Below are positions 25,471 to 36,889 of a DNA stretch of 64,000 bases, piece by piece. Made by a program: the position numbers and the translations under genes. Position 1 is the first letter of the stretch. The number at the start of each line of letters is the position of its first letter. This DNA comes from Peromyscus leucopus (taxonomy: Eukaryota > Chordata > Mammalia > Rodentia > Cricetidae). The stretch lies in assembly GCF_004664715.2 (NCBI RefSeq), contig NC_051068.1, forward strand, positions 16,247,798 through 16,311,797, read 5' to 3'. The notes below the pieces were generated by a model. It saw nothing but the letters and a program-made list of their open reading frames with translations. It was not told where the DNA came from and did no database searches.

Positions 25471-25773
25471 TTCTCAATTATATTAAGACATAGAAACATT
25501 CTAGATAAAACATTTTCAATTTGTAGAAAAATGGAGAAAGTGATTTTGGAATATTTAAAAAAATGTTAGGCATCTAGATATTAGCAATACAATACCTAGA
25601 AGAATTAAATAAAACAGAAAAAAAACCTACTTGATTTCATTTGAAAGATTTCCAGTGAAGGAACTACAGTAGTACAGACTTGCTGAAATGCTTTTGAGAT
25701 GGGTAATAGTTATAGATGAGAGATGCGGAGAAGTATTTCAGTAGTATAAATGTCAATTCAGCCCCAAATCTAC

Positions 25774-25835
25774 CTCAAGTTGTTGAACGTGCCACATAGG
25801 TGATCCCACGATGATGGCCACCAACCAGACCACAC
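25774..25835 (-). CDS. Qrfpr: Qrfpr coding exon 3: TM4
   Basis: This 62-nt microexon is flanked by acceptor tttttacag and donor gtagat. Two leading bases complete a Gly codon begun in exon 2. Twenty codons follow, encoding TM4 and the start of ECL2 (VVWLVAIIVGSPMWHVQQLE, ending in phase 0 so that IKYDF of exon 4 continues it). Order and phases agree with neighbouring exons, and the peptide matches the known receptor at this place. Confidence 0.93.
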
Positions 25836-26514
25836 CTGTAAAAATGTGATAATAATCATAGTGCAGTAAAATGGAGTCATGCTTAACAGTACAGGTTCTC
25901 TGTCTTCAGTGTCCTTATAATACAATACCAGCTAAAATTTTAATGACAGAAATACTGTTTGCTTATTTATTTCACATGATATATTAGTTAAATTTGCTAT
26001 CTTTGATGATCTTATAGCTGTACACTATGCATCTGATTATTATAAATTCAGACCATTATAAAACATCTTAAGATTTTAAGCACTCAATGATAATTACTAA
26101 AAAGGAAAACTAATCTATTACCATGATAGACTTGAGGCCATTGTTTCAAACTCAGCATTTTTATGAGATTTGTTGTATGCATCATGTCTTACTGAGTCAG
26201 GGACAGTACTAGCAAGCTAAGAACCTAGAGTTGCTTAAAGTGAAATGAAGAGAATGGAATGTATCTTTGTTGGGCATCTGAAGGACCCTCTTCTCAGGCA
26301 CTTGCAACCTCTATGTGAATTGACTGGGAGCCACCTCTGGACAACATCCCTGTTTCCTGCTTCCCTCGAAGCACATTTCCTGTTCCGTATCAAAGTCTTC
26401 TTGTTCTTGTACACTCAGAGCCTTCTCATCCCAGGTCAGATGAATGTTAATGTGGAAATGCCACTGATGGCTGTCATTCATTAGCTAAGTGGAATGCCTA
26501 AAAGTTGAAGACTT

Positions 26515-26523
26515 CGGGTGGTT

Positions 26524-26562
<39 letters not shown>

Positions 26563-26735
26563 GCGCACGCCTTTAATCCCAGCACTCGGGAGGCAGAGCC
26601 AGGCGGATCTCTGTGAGTTCGAGGCCAGCCTGGGCTAACAAGTGAGTCCCAGGAAAGGCGCAAAGCTACACAGAAAGACTGTCTCAAAAAAACAAAATAA
26701 ATAAATAAAAAAAAAAATAAATAAAAAAGAGAAAA
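26515..26735 (+). repeat. B1 SINE carrying an expanded (GGC)n tract
   Basis: Forward B1 in which the usual ggtggtggcgcacgcc head is replaced by about 12 GGC/GCA triplets (26527-26566) before cgcacgcctttaatcccagc. A tail of aaataaataaa type follows. A perfect 15-bp target duplication (aaaagttgaagactt) lies at 26500-26514 and 26736-26750. Confidence 0.95.
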
Positions 26736-27363
26736 AAAAGTTGAAGACTTAAACTGAAGAGATATATTCAAATAATATATTTCAATAATAGGAGAGTCCT
26801 AAAGGAGAGATGGTGTGGGGTAAATGCAGAGAGGACCAAACCCCTCAAATTATACAGGAATGCTTACACATAAACTGCACAACTGCACAAATACAATATT
26901 ATTTTATAATGTAGAATGGCATTAACACTGTAGGTAGCATACTGGTAGCCTCACAAAATATTACAATTTAAGTATTAAATGTCCTCGAAAATCTCAGAGG
27001 ACTTGACTGCTAGCTTGTGGACTTTGGAGGTAGGTTATTGTATCATGAAGGCACTAACTTTATGAATGGATTAATCTACTGATGAATTCATAGATAGATG
27101 AATGGAAGTAGGGCCTGATTGGAAGAAGTGGGTTAACGGCATACAACGTGTCCCAGATTGTTTCTCTCTGTGTACTTGTGGTCTGGATGAGGTGAGCCAC
27201 TGCTCTATCACATGTTCATGTCATGTTCTGCTTTACTGCCCAAAGGCCCAGAAGTGAGAGCCAAATGGCTGTGGACTGGAATCTCTGAAGTATCTCTGCC
27301 GTGAGGACCAGCTTCCAGACGCTCAGGGATTGAGGGGGAAGCCAGGGGGTTGGCAGACTAATC

Positions 27364-27600
27364 ACTCAGCTTAACTTTTTTTTTCTTTCTTTTTTTTTCA
27401 TTAAGAAATTTTCTATTCACTCTACATGCTATCCACAGACTCCCCCTCCTCCCTCCTCCCACCCCCAGCCCTCTTTCCCAAGCCACCCCACATCCCCACA
27501 TCCCCCAAATCGAGGTCTCCCATGGGGAGTCAGCAGAGCCCTGCACACTGAGCCTAGGCAGGCCCAGGCCCCTTCCCACTGCACCAAGGCTGTGCAAGGT
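27364..27600 (-). mobile_element. L1 3' end, minus strand
   Basis: T-rich start then ccacagactccccctcctcc, ctcccatggggagtcagcag and gcactgtgagcc-like text, the antisense of a rodent L1 3' UTR. Confidence 0.6.
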
Positions 27601-27718
27601 GTCACAGCACAGACACTGGATTCCAGGTCAGCTTGACTTTTCTAAGGAAGTAAAACTTAACTCTCAGGGGCCGGCGAGGGAGGCTACACTTGACTCTCTG
27701 AGTCTGGCAAAAAAGGGG

Positions 27719-27719
<1 letters not shown>

Positions 27720-27757
<38 letters not shown>

Positions 27758-27766
27758 CACACACTT
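27720..27766. repeat. (CA)n microsatellite
   Basis: About 22 CA units with one interruption (acaac). Confidence 0.95.
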
Positions 27767-28413
27767 TTATGTTCTCTCTATCATCTTCTTTCTGTTCTTT
27801 CTTTCTTTTTTACTTCTATTCAGATGTATCTCTTCTGTCTCTCTTGATGTCTTCCTTCTAACTAACTTTAGTTTTTCCCTTACAGCTTATATATCCCAGC
27901 AAAATCTTTCAAGCAGTATAAAAATTATATTTTTTTTAAAGTGAATGATTACAATGAACACAAATAAAAACAACGTGTTTTTCATCTCCCATACATGATT
28001 AAACATTCTACATATTACAGGTAAAAAACAAGTTGTCCCAAGAACCCACATTCATTCATACTTAAGCAACTTGTTATAGATTAACAGAGTGTCAGCAAGC
28101 AAGGTATTTTTCTCAGTCAGTTCTTTTTCTGGAAGGCTGCATTTTGCAGTTACAAAGAAAAGATCAATCATTTTATTACTTATCTCAAAAGGAAATCTTA
28201 TATGAGTCATAAATCTAAACTTTTATATCTGAAAAGAATGAGTCATCTCTACTTTAAATCCTTGTGGTGCACACCCATTTGTCAACAGTTTTTTTATGTC
28301 AGGAAGCTGAGAGCAGAAATGGGCACAGGAATTAATCATCATCTTTGATCCCCAACCCATCCTAACAAGGAAGGCACGTCATTAGCTAATAATAACTGGG
28401 CTGTTTTGTTCTT

Positions 28414-28621
28414 CTTCTTCTTTTTTTTTTTTTGGTTTTTTCGAGACAGGGTTTCTCTGCGTAGTTTTGCGCCTTTCCTGGAGCTCACTTGGTAGCCCAG
28501 GTTGGCCTCGAACTCACAGAGATCCGCCTGGCTCTGCCTCCCGAGTGCTGGGATTAAAGGCGTGCGCCACCGCCACCGCCGCCGCCGCCGCCGCCGCCCG
28601 CCGCCGTCGCCACCACCCGGC
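28414..28621 (-). repeat. B1 SINE carrying an expanded (CCG)n tract
   Basis: Reverse B1 (gagacagggtttctctgcgt, tagttttgcgcctttcctgg) with about 14 CCG/CCA/GTC triplets at 28571-28617, where a normal copy has only gccaccaccgcccgg. A perfect 13-bp target duplication ctgttttgttctt lies at 28401-28413 and 28622-28634. Confidence 0.95.
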
Positions 28622-29056
28622 CTGTTTTGTTCTTGTTCCTTGACCTCAACAAGTCCCTCACTCAACTGTGAGCCTTTCTAAACATCAGATTGTTTCCTCT
28701 GTTTTTTTTTTTTTTTTACCTCAAAGCTATTAACAATGACATCTTAACCTAACCTTAAGTCATTATTTAAGGCTTTGTTTTAGCTATGATTTTAGTTTTA
28801 GCACACTGAAACCCAGGAACACATCTCTCAACATTAAGATGGAAAAATCTTGAACTAGCTTAGCTTCTGAGACTCAAGTGTCTTTCTTAATCATTAACAT
28901 AAGCCACAGTCTATAAGGCTCCTCAACAGAAACTAGCTGTGTGACATTTCCTTGTTCTTATTTTCTGTCCTCTGCAGCCCCTGCTTTATCAGGGGTGGAG
29001 ACAACACCATGTCTTGCTTTTACCTATATTAGTTTTCCCACCAAACTAACCTCTAT

Positions 29057-29206
29057 TTTTTTTCCCCCCGAGACAGGGTTTCTCTGTGTAGTTTTGTGTC
29101 TTTCCTGGAACTCACTTTGGAGACCAGGCTGGCCTCGAACTCACAGAGATCCGCCTGGCTCTGCCTCCCGAGTGCTGGGATTAAAGGTGTGCGCACCACC
29201 GCCTGG
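29057..29206 (-). repeat. B1 SINE, minus strand
   Basis: Complete reverse B1 with a perfect 15-bp target duplication (caaactaacctctat) at 29042-29056 and 29207-29221. Confidence 0.95.
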
Positions 29207-29499
29207 CAAACTAACCTCTATCTTAATCCTTCATTATATTTACTAATGATCCCCAGTCATCAAAATCCTATTTAAACTAACACTATTATTGTATAAAATC
29301 ATTGTTTCAGTTCAACAGTACAGCTTATGAGAAAAATCTTCATAATAATCCACAGGTAAAAATGCCCAGTAGAATGGGATATTTCCATGAGATATACATT
29401 AAGGTCAATGGGTATTTCCCCATGCCCATTCACACCATGCCAGATACCATAGAAAAATGGCAGTGGAAAACATATAAAAGCACAACAGTAGCAAGAGAC

Positions 29500-29705
29500 A
29501 TTCCGAGGTCAGAACCCTTGGGGCCTTGCCTATCCGAGATTCACCCATCAGTGCCTTGCATGCTGGTGGGCCAATCCCCTGAAGTCAGTTGCCACTTGCT
29601 GCTCCTCTGACGTGGCCACCAGCACTGAAACCATAAGCAAAAACAAATTCTTCCACTTCTAAGTTGTTGATATCAGCTATTGTGACAAGTGACAAAAAGT
29701 GACTC
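29500..29705 (+). repeat. Dispersed rodent repeat whose end abuts the exon 2 donor
   Basis: Text such as actgaaaccataagcaaaaa, ttctaagttgttgatatcag and gtgacaaaaagtgactc resembles the 3' end of a common rodent repeat (related in style to repeat X). It stops about at 29705, directly beside the splice donor at 29706-29711. The left limit is uncertain. Confidence 0.45.
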
Positions 29706-29711
29706 GCATAC

Positions 29712-29870
29712 CCAAGATTGTGAAAGCCCTTTGGTTGGTGTACTGCCACTTCATTTTAAAAGGATGGACAAGTCCTTGGTGCCTCTCAACAGCAATGCAG
29801 GTCATCGTTAGGATTTCCGTGACCACGGCAGTGGACTGGACGAATGGCACCATCTTGCAGATGAAGGCGC
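29712..29870 (-). CDS. Qrfpr: Qrfpr coding exon 2: ECL1, TM3 and ICL2
   Basis: The 159-nt exon lies between acceptor ctccttgctgcag and donor gtatgc. It starts with two bases completing a Gly codon whose first base must come from exon 1. It encodes GAFICKMVPFVQSTAVV (the conserved TM3 disulfide Cys), TM3, then AVERHQGLVHPF, in which ERH replaces the usual DRY motif as in the RFamide receptor group, then ICL2 and the start of TM4. It ends with the first base of the Gly finished by exon 3. The ATG at 29946 upstream of the acceptor is intronic. Exon 1 was not found in the window. Confidence 0.94.
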
Positions 29871-30124
29871 CTGCAGCAAGGAGACAGACATGTCCTACAA
29901 AAACGGTTTTGTGAAAGTCTTTTCTGTCTCTTAGTAAATGTTGCAAATCATTAATTATGAGCCTCTGCTCAGAAGTTTCATGATTAAGCTATACCATAGA
30001 CGCAAACTAATGAACGAAACCTGCATTGGCGCATGCTTCATCTCTGACGAGAGTTTTAAGTCCTAAGAAAATGGGAGACACAAATCAGTATTTAGCTGTT
30101 GGTAACAGGCAGGGAAAGACTACA

Positions 30125-30256
30125 GTTTATGTGAGTGGCAGAGTAAGGTAGTACATACTCCTAATCCCAGCACATAGGAGACTGAGGCAGGAGAGTCAAA
30201 GGAAATTCAAGATCCATGTGGGCTATATTGCAAAACCCTGACTCAAAAACCACAAA
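30125..30256 (+). repeat. Degenerate B1-like SINE
   Basis: Forward Alu/B1-type text (cctaatcccagcacatagga, gactgaggcaggagagtcaa, then actcaaaaaccacaaa). Old and diverged. Confidence 0.6.
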
Positions 30257-30397
30257 TAGAAAAATTTGTGAGACTATTATTTTCAGATCAAAGTTAGAAT
30301 GAAATGGTTGATTGGGAAATAAGTTTGAGGTTTCTTCCCATATGGCTTTCTGTGAAATCATAACAAAGGAGTAATTTCCACCAAAGTTCAGTGTATT

Positions 30398-30413
30398 TGT
30401 GTGTGTGTGTGTG

Positions 30414-30459
<46 letters not shown>

Positions 30460-30740
30460 TGTGTGTGAATACTGATGTGTATGTGTCATGGACCCCACAT
30501 GGATGTCAGAGGACAGCCTTGGGTGCTGGTCCTTGACTTCCAGTATTCACTGTTGTTTTTGCTCTTCTACCTGGCACGCAAGCTCCTGGGATTCTCTTCT
30601 TCCTGATTCCCATATTCCCATAGGAGCAGCAGGATTGCAAATGTCATCGAATCCTTGTTTCTAGGGGTTCTGGGGATTCAAACTGAGGTCCTCACATGTG
30701 TGCATTATTTACCCACTGAGCTCTCTCCCTAGCAAAGACT
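30398..30740 (-). repeat. (TG)n followed by tRNA-derived SINE, minus strand
   Basis: A TG tract (30398-30455) then text like an antisense B3/B4-type SINE (ggaccccacatggatgtcag, ttcaaactgaggtcctcaca, tacccactgagctctctccc). Confidence 0.6.
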
Positions 30741-30829
30741 CAGATTTCTTCTTAGAGTGTCTATCCAACTTGATATGTAGGTTAAACCATTAGCCATTAT
30801 AATTGTTTTTAGTTCTATGCAAGGTTGTC

Positions 30830-31180
30830 TTTTTTCAATTGAAAATTGATTTTTTTATGCACTACATTCTGATGACAGTTCCCCTCCCCCACCCCCTAGT
30901 CCTCCCAGTTCCTCCTGTTTCATCTAGATCCACCCCCTTTCTGTCTCTTATTAGAAAACAAATAGGCACCTAAGGAATAATAATACAATAAAATAAGGTA
31001 AATAAAAAACAAACAAATCAGAATAGAACAAAATAAATACAGAGAAGAAAAAGAGCTAAAGAAAAGACATAAGAAACTCATGTAGACACAGAGACACATG
31101 TATTTGCACACATAGGAATCCCTTAAAAACACAAAATCAGAAACTATAATATATACACAGAAGTCCTTTAAGGTTTAAAA
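30830..31180 (-). mobile_element. L1 3' UTR fragment, minus strand
   Basis: Antisense L1 3' text (cccctcccccaccccctagt, ttattagaaaacaaataggc, ggaataataatacaataaaa, caggaatcc-like end). Parallels the plus-strand text at 25,290-25,440. Confidence 0.65.
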
Positions 31181-31394
31181 AAATCCCTGACTCAACATTG
31201 TGAGACAAAGAACTTCAAAAGGTGCCATTGACTTTGTTTTGTGTTGGCCATCTACTGCTGGGCATTCATTTCAATTTTTACTTTCTTAATTTTTTTAATG
31301 TAAAGATCTCAAAGTGATGGATAGCAAAAAAAAAAAAGCCTCGTTTTATTTATACACTAAGAAATATTGAGAGCTGCATATCAGCTGTTCCAGC

Positions 31395-31830
31395 CACTGC
31401 TCGGCTCCGAGACAATGTAGAGGTTGGTCTGGAACCCGAGTTAGAGACCCCTAGTCCCTCTACCCATCTGCCTACCAGGCACCTACCCCACCACTTGCCA
31501 CAGACCACTTACAGTATACCTAAGAACCCAGAGAACCAGTGGTGTGCCTGACTATCAGCCGCTCAAACCACCGTACCAACCCGGAACCGTGTGTATTTCC
31601 AACCGGGGTCTCAGGTTGGTACCTCCAGAGCCAATCCTCCTGCCCCACATCAGCCACCACGCTCATTACTCAGCGCTGGGACCCAGTGAATCCCAACAGA
31701 GAATCCCAGTTTGGAACTCCCAGAGCCAGTCCTGCCCAACTGCCCATCAGCTACCTCATGCACCGCTTGGCTCTGGGACCAAGTAAAGGCTGACCTGGAA
31801 CTCCAGAGTGGCTCCAAGACTGAACACCAG
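31395..31830. repeat. Imperfect tandem array, about 80-100 bp units
   Basis: Related motifs recur: ctcggctccgagacaatgta / ctcagcgctgggacccagtg / cttggctctgggaccaagta, and ggttggtacctccagagcca / gtttggaactcccagagcca. GC-richer than its surroundings. It may be L1 5'-UTR monomers or an LTR relic. Two overlapping open frames here look incidental. Confidence 0.5.
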
Positions 31831-32566
31831 TCACTATTCAGCTAGTCCACTAGCTAACAGTCATTTCAACCCTCATGTGTTTGTCATCCCAAGGCTTTTC
31901 TCCACCGATTGCCAAGGCTGTTCGTTTGACAGGCTTTTCTGACCTTCAGTTCCCTGGACCACACTGACGTTGAAGGCTGCTCAGGGCTCTATCGCTTCCC
32001 TAAGTCTGACCACACTCTTCGGCAGCTGTACCACAGTTAACATCAGCCTTTATCCATTTCACTGTATGAATACTTATCACGCTGCAGTGCATCAGCTACC
32101 TCACAGCTTATACGGCTCTGGCACTTTAATAAATTAATATTTGAGTAAAATATTACTAGTATTCCTTAGAGTTTTATTAAAAATTTAATCAGAATTGTTC
32201 TCTATCCCTTCAGTGATATTATTTATACATTATCCAGTCCAACGTCAAAGGAATACCAGAAGAAACTTTTACTGAAATGGACTTAAGTGCATCATCAATA
32301 TATTTTTAGAATTCTTTCTTTCATCACTATTTATTATTATCTTATTATCTCTGTGTGTGCACACATGACATGGTGCACATGTAGTCAGAGGATAACTTTT
32401 GGGTGTTGCTTCTCTCCTTCCACCTTGCTGAGGGACTTTTGATGTTTCCGACATATTTCATACTTTACAATAGCTGGCCTTGGGCTTCCCAATGACCGTT
32501 TTGTCTCTGTCTTCCATCTCATGGTAGGAGTGCTGGGATCACAGATGTGTGTCAGTCCCTTTGGCC

Positions 32567-32569
<3 letters not shown>

Positions 32570-32609
<40 letters not shown>

Positions 32610-32642
32610 TCCCTCCCTCCCTCCCTCCCTGCTCCCTCCCTC

Positions 32643-32706
<64 letters not shown>
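32570..32706. repeat. (CT)n / (CCCT)n microsatellite
   Basis: Two CT runs separated by CCCT-rich sequence. Open frames on both strands are repeat artefacts. Confidence 0.95.
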
Positions 32707-32712
<6 letters not shown>

Positions 32713-32886
32713 TTTTTCTTTGTTTTGTTTTGTTTTTGTTTTCTCGAGGCAGGGTTTCTCTGTGTAACTGCCCTGGCTGTCCTGGAACTTGCTTTGTAGA
32801 CCAGGCTGGCCTCCATCTCACTGAGATCCACCTGTCTCTGCCTCCTAAGTGCTGGGATTAAAGATTTGCACCCCCACTGCCCAGCT
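32707..32886 (-). repeat. B1 SINE, minus strand (first of a tandem pair)
   Basis: (TTTTG)n tail then tcgaggcagggtttctctgt through ctgggattaaagatttgcac. Confidence 0.88.
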
Positions 32887-33032
32887 GTTTTTGTTTTGTT
32901 TTGAGACAGAGTTTCTCTGTGTAGCCCTGGCTGTCCTGGAACTCACTCTGTAGACCATGCTAGACCTGGAGATCTACCTGCTTCTGCCTTCAGAGTGCTG
33001 GGATTAAAGGTGAGCATTACCACCACCTGGTA
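32887..33032 (-). repeat. B1 SINE, minus strand (second of a tandem pair)
   Basis: Starts directly after the first copy (tttgttttgttttgagacag), classic murine-type head (tgtagccctggctgtcctgg). The pair probably arose by insertion into the A-tail of the older copy. Confidence 0.88.
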
Positions 33033-34249
33033 ACATCTGGCTTTTATACATGTGTTCCAGAGACTGCATTCAGGTCATCAGGCTTGTGCAGCATGTGCTT
33101 TACCAGCTGAGTCGTCTTGCAAGCCCATCAATATGTTTCAACCATCCAAAAGCCAGTGTTTGTTGCAGTGCTCATTGCAATGTTATCTCACTATAAATAT
33201 GTTCATTTTGTCCATCATGATCAAATGGGGCATGCATCACCTGAATTCCTGACTTCAGAATGCATCATGAACCTTATCCAATCAACTAGAGATTCTGAGT
33301 CTCAGTAGCATTGTTTATAAAAAGGGACTGTCAATACTCCTCATCGTAAGTCCAGTATTGCCACGATTTACTTCTTAATGAATGGCAGCTCTTGCACTTG
33401 GGGCAGCAAGATTGAAAGAACTTAGGTACCTATGGTATATTTGGGGATGCTATATTCTTTTAGGTTAAACTATAAAAGAAGATCTAAGTTGACAACCTCA
33501 TTTCCCAGAGAAAGATACTGTAATTCATAGGATTCAAACAATGTAGCATGGCTACATGGCTATTTAAGGACAGAATGAAGACATGGATCTGGGTTCTCTT
33601 CATTTACAGACATCACCCACTTTTGTGTGGCCAAGCTGTGTGACAGTTTTCTATTCTACAACATGCACATGCCATCTCTTTAATACTCAACTGGAGAATT
33701 TTGCACCTAGCCTCAGTTCTATGACTTACTGTGCCCCTTTAACAAAGCCAGGAAGCAGTGGCTCAACTTCTGACTCTGTCCCATGAACTTTGGAAAAGTT
33801 CTTGACAGTGGCTCCTTGATCACATCGACAAATTGCTTCTGTGCTGTGGGCATATAGCTTGTTAGAGTGTAAATGTGAGTTATTTGTAAGTATGAAAAGT
33901 ACCTTTTGCTTGCCTACTTCTTTATCTTGACTTTTTAAATGGAAAGCTTATTTTTCAAAGTCTGTAAGACTGAAACAAAATAGATATTAATTTTGGTGAT
34001 CTGGTGTAGACTGCTTGCATGGCGAGAGTCAGTCTCTGGGTTCATCCTTGGCACCCCACAGGAAAGAAAAAGAATAATTTTATTTTTTCTCTCCCTGTCA
34101 TTAGCCATTGTTATCAACCTTCCCTGTATTATCCACTTCCTCAATCTGATGATCCCTGAAGTTTGAGGCCCTCCCCTCCCCAACACATATATCTCCAGAA
34201 TGTGTCTTATAACATTTTTTATATTGTGAATAACTATCCCTTTTCTTTT
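33033..34249. other. Non-coding stretch, nothing recognised
   Basis: No gene or named repeat seen, apart from short low-complexity text. Confidence 0.4.
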
Positions 34250-36851
34250 TTAAAAAATAGATTATTATTTAGTATGCTCTTTTTTATTACGTTATTTTTA
34301 TTTCATATTCTCCCCCTCTCTCAAGTCCTTACAGATCCTCTCCTCCCCCCTACCCACCCAACTTTAAGTTCTTTCTCACAAAACAAATAAAAAACCAATA
34401 TAACAATAAAACTCCCCAAAACCAAGAAGAAAAACAAGACCTGCAAACAACAACAACAACAACAACAACAAAATGCACCAAATTGAAACAAATAAAAGTA
34501 CCCACAAAAAACCTGTGGAGTCCATTTTTTGTTGTTCAACTACTCCTGAACATGCTGGAGTGGTTGATATATCTTAGTGTCACTCTATTGGGAGAAAACT
34601 GATTTTTCCTCTCCCAGCAAGTATAAGCGACAGTTTAATTGTTAATCTTTACCCTAATGGCTAGGCTTTCATTCATTCATTCATTCATTCATTCATTCCA
34701 TTCATTCAAAAATATATAACAAAATAAAGTACAATACAATAAAACAAATTATCACTTAAGAGTTGGACAAGAGCCAACAGAAGGACAAGAGCCCAAGAGA
34801 ATGCACAAGAATCAGAGACCCACTTGTTCACTCAGGAGTCCCATAAAAACACTAAACTGGAAGCCATAATATACACAGAGGACCTGGTGCAGACTCATGC
34901 AGGCCCTGTGCATGCTGCTTCAGTCTGTGAGTTCATATGAACTTTGCTCAGTTGCTTTAGAGGGTGTTATTTTCTTTGTGTCCTCCTACTCTGATGGCTC
35001 TTGTAATCTTTATGCTTCCTCTTCCAGGGGGTTCCCTGACCCCTGGGGGCAGGAATTTGATGGAGACCTTCCATTTAGGGCTGGTTCCAAGATCTCTCAC
35101 TGACTGTGTAATGTCTGGCTGTGGGTCTCTTACTTGTTCTCATCTGCTACAGGAGGACGCTTCTCTAATGATGGCTGAACAAGGCACTGATCTATGAGTG
35201 CAGCAGAATATCATTAGGAGTCATTTTATCACTACTTGTCCTCCTCTTCTTTTTTTAGATCAGTAGTATTTGTTTTTACCCTGGTCACCCAGGCAGTGTT
35301 GGGTATGAGTTATATCTTGTGGAGTGGGTCTTAAGTCAAATCAGTTATTGGTTGGGTACAACAAGCTTTGTGCTGTGATTGCTCTAGAATATCTTTCAGG
35401 CAGGACAGATTGCAAGTCAAAGGTTTTGTGTCTGGGTCGGTGTTTATATTACTTTTTTTTGATAGTATGCCGAGTACCTTCCTATACCAAAGATGCTGGA
35501 ACAATGAAGGCTCTATATAGGTACCAGTTTGACATTGCCATTCAGTATAGGTGTTGTCTTTAGCCATGGGGCTTTGCTATCAGTTTGCGGAGAGCAATCT
35601 ATTGTTTTAGCCACAGCCTGGGTTGTTTGGGGCCTCTTTAGCCAACAACTCAATTAGATGTAACCCAATCCTGGTATGGATGTGGTTGCTTTGGGTGACA
35701 AGAGATGGCCAGCTGGGATTCTGTCTCCACCATTATTTGGCAGTTTCATTTAGATTGCTTTCAGATATGTATATATTTTAGAAATTTTCTACTGTATTAG
35801 GTTTCCATAATACCCCTCAAATGCTCCTTCATTTTAACTGTCTCTTCCTGTATTCTCTCCCACAACCCCTACCCTTTCTCCCTCCCCACTTGACTGTCTC
35901 ATTCCAACCATATCTAACTTTTGTAATTCCCTTTTCCTAAGGAAATCTGTCTGTTTCCTCTAGTCCCTACTCTATACCTACCCTCTGTGGTTCTATGAAT
36001 TGTAACCTGGTTATAATTGACTTAATAGCTAATATCTACATATAAGTGAATACATGGCATATTTACCTTTCTGGATCTGGGATACCTCACTCAGGATGAT
36101 TTTTTCCTGTCCCATCCATTTACTTGTAAATTTCATGATGTTATTTTTTTAAAAATGGCTGAGTAATACTCTGTTGTGTAAATGTACCACAATTTTTAAA
36201 AATCCATTCTTCTGTTGAGAGACACAGATTGTTTCCATTTTCTGGCTATTATGGATAAAGCAGCAATGAACATAGTTGAGTAAATGTCTTTGTGGTAGGA
36301 TAGAGTGTCCTTTGGGTATATGCCCAAGAATGGTATAGCTGGATCTTGATGTAGATTGATTTCCTTTTTCCCAAGGAACCACCACACTGATTTCCACAGT
36401 GGCTGTAAGCGTTTGCATTCCTACCAGCAATGAATGAGTGCTCCTCTAATTCCACAGTGTGTATGGCTTTATGTTGAGGTCTTCAATCCATCTGGAGTTG
36501 AGGTTTGTGCAGGGTGATAGATATGGATCTATTTGCATTCTTCTACATGTGACATACAGTTTGACCAGCACCTTTTGTTGATGATACTGTCTTTTCTCCA
36601 GTGTGTATTTCTGCCTCTATCAAAAATCAGAAGTCCATAGGTGTGTGGACTTATGTATGGATTTTCAGTTCAATTCCATTGATCAACATGTCTGTTTTTG
36701 TACCAATACCATGTGGTTTTTATTATTATAACTCTGTAGTACAACTTGAAATTGGAAATAGTGATACCTCTAGCAGTCCTTTTATTATTCAGGGTTGTTT
36801 TTGCTATCCTGTTTTTTTTCTTTTGTGTGTGTATGTGTTGTGTGCCTGTGT

Positions 36852-36889
<38 letters not shown>

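Larger units (their letters stand above)
25836..29711 (-). other. Qrfpr: Qrfpr intron 2
   Basis: Intron of about 3.88 kb with three B1 copies (two carrying CGG/CCG expansions), an L1 3' end, a CA tract, and a repeat end touching the donor side of exon 2. No further exon was recognised. Confidence 0.8.

Noticed and set aside
29699..29914. Plus-strand open frame across exon 2
   Set aside because: Shadow of the minus-strand coding exon.
32385..32861. Overlapping 90-148 codon frames rich in Ser/Leu or Arg/Glu
   Set aside because: They translate a CT/GA microsatellite and the adjoining B1.
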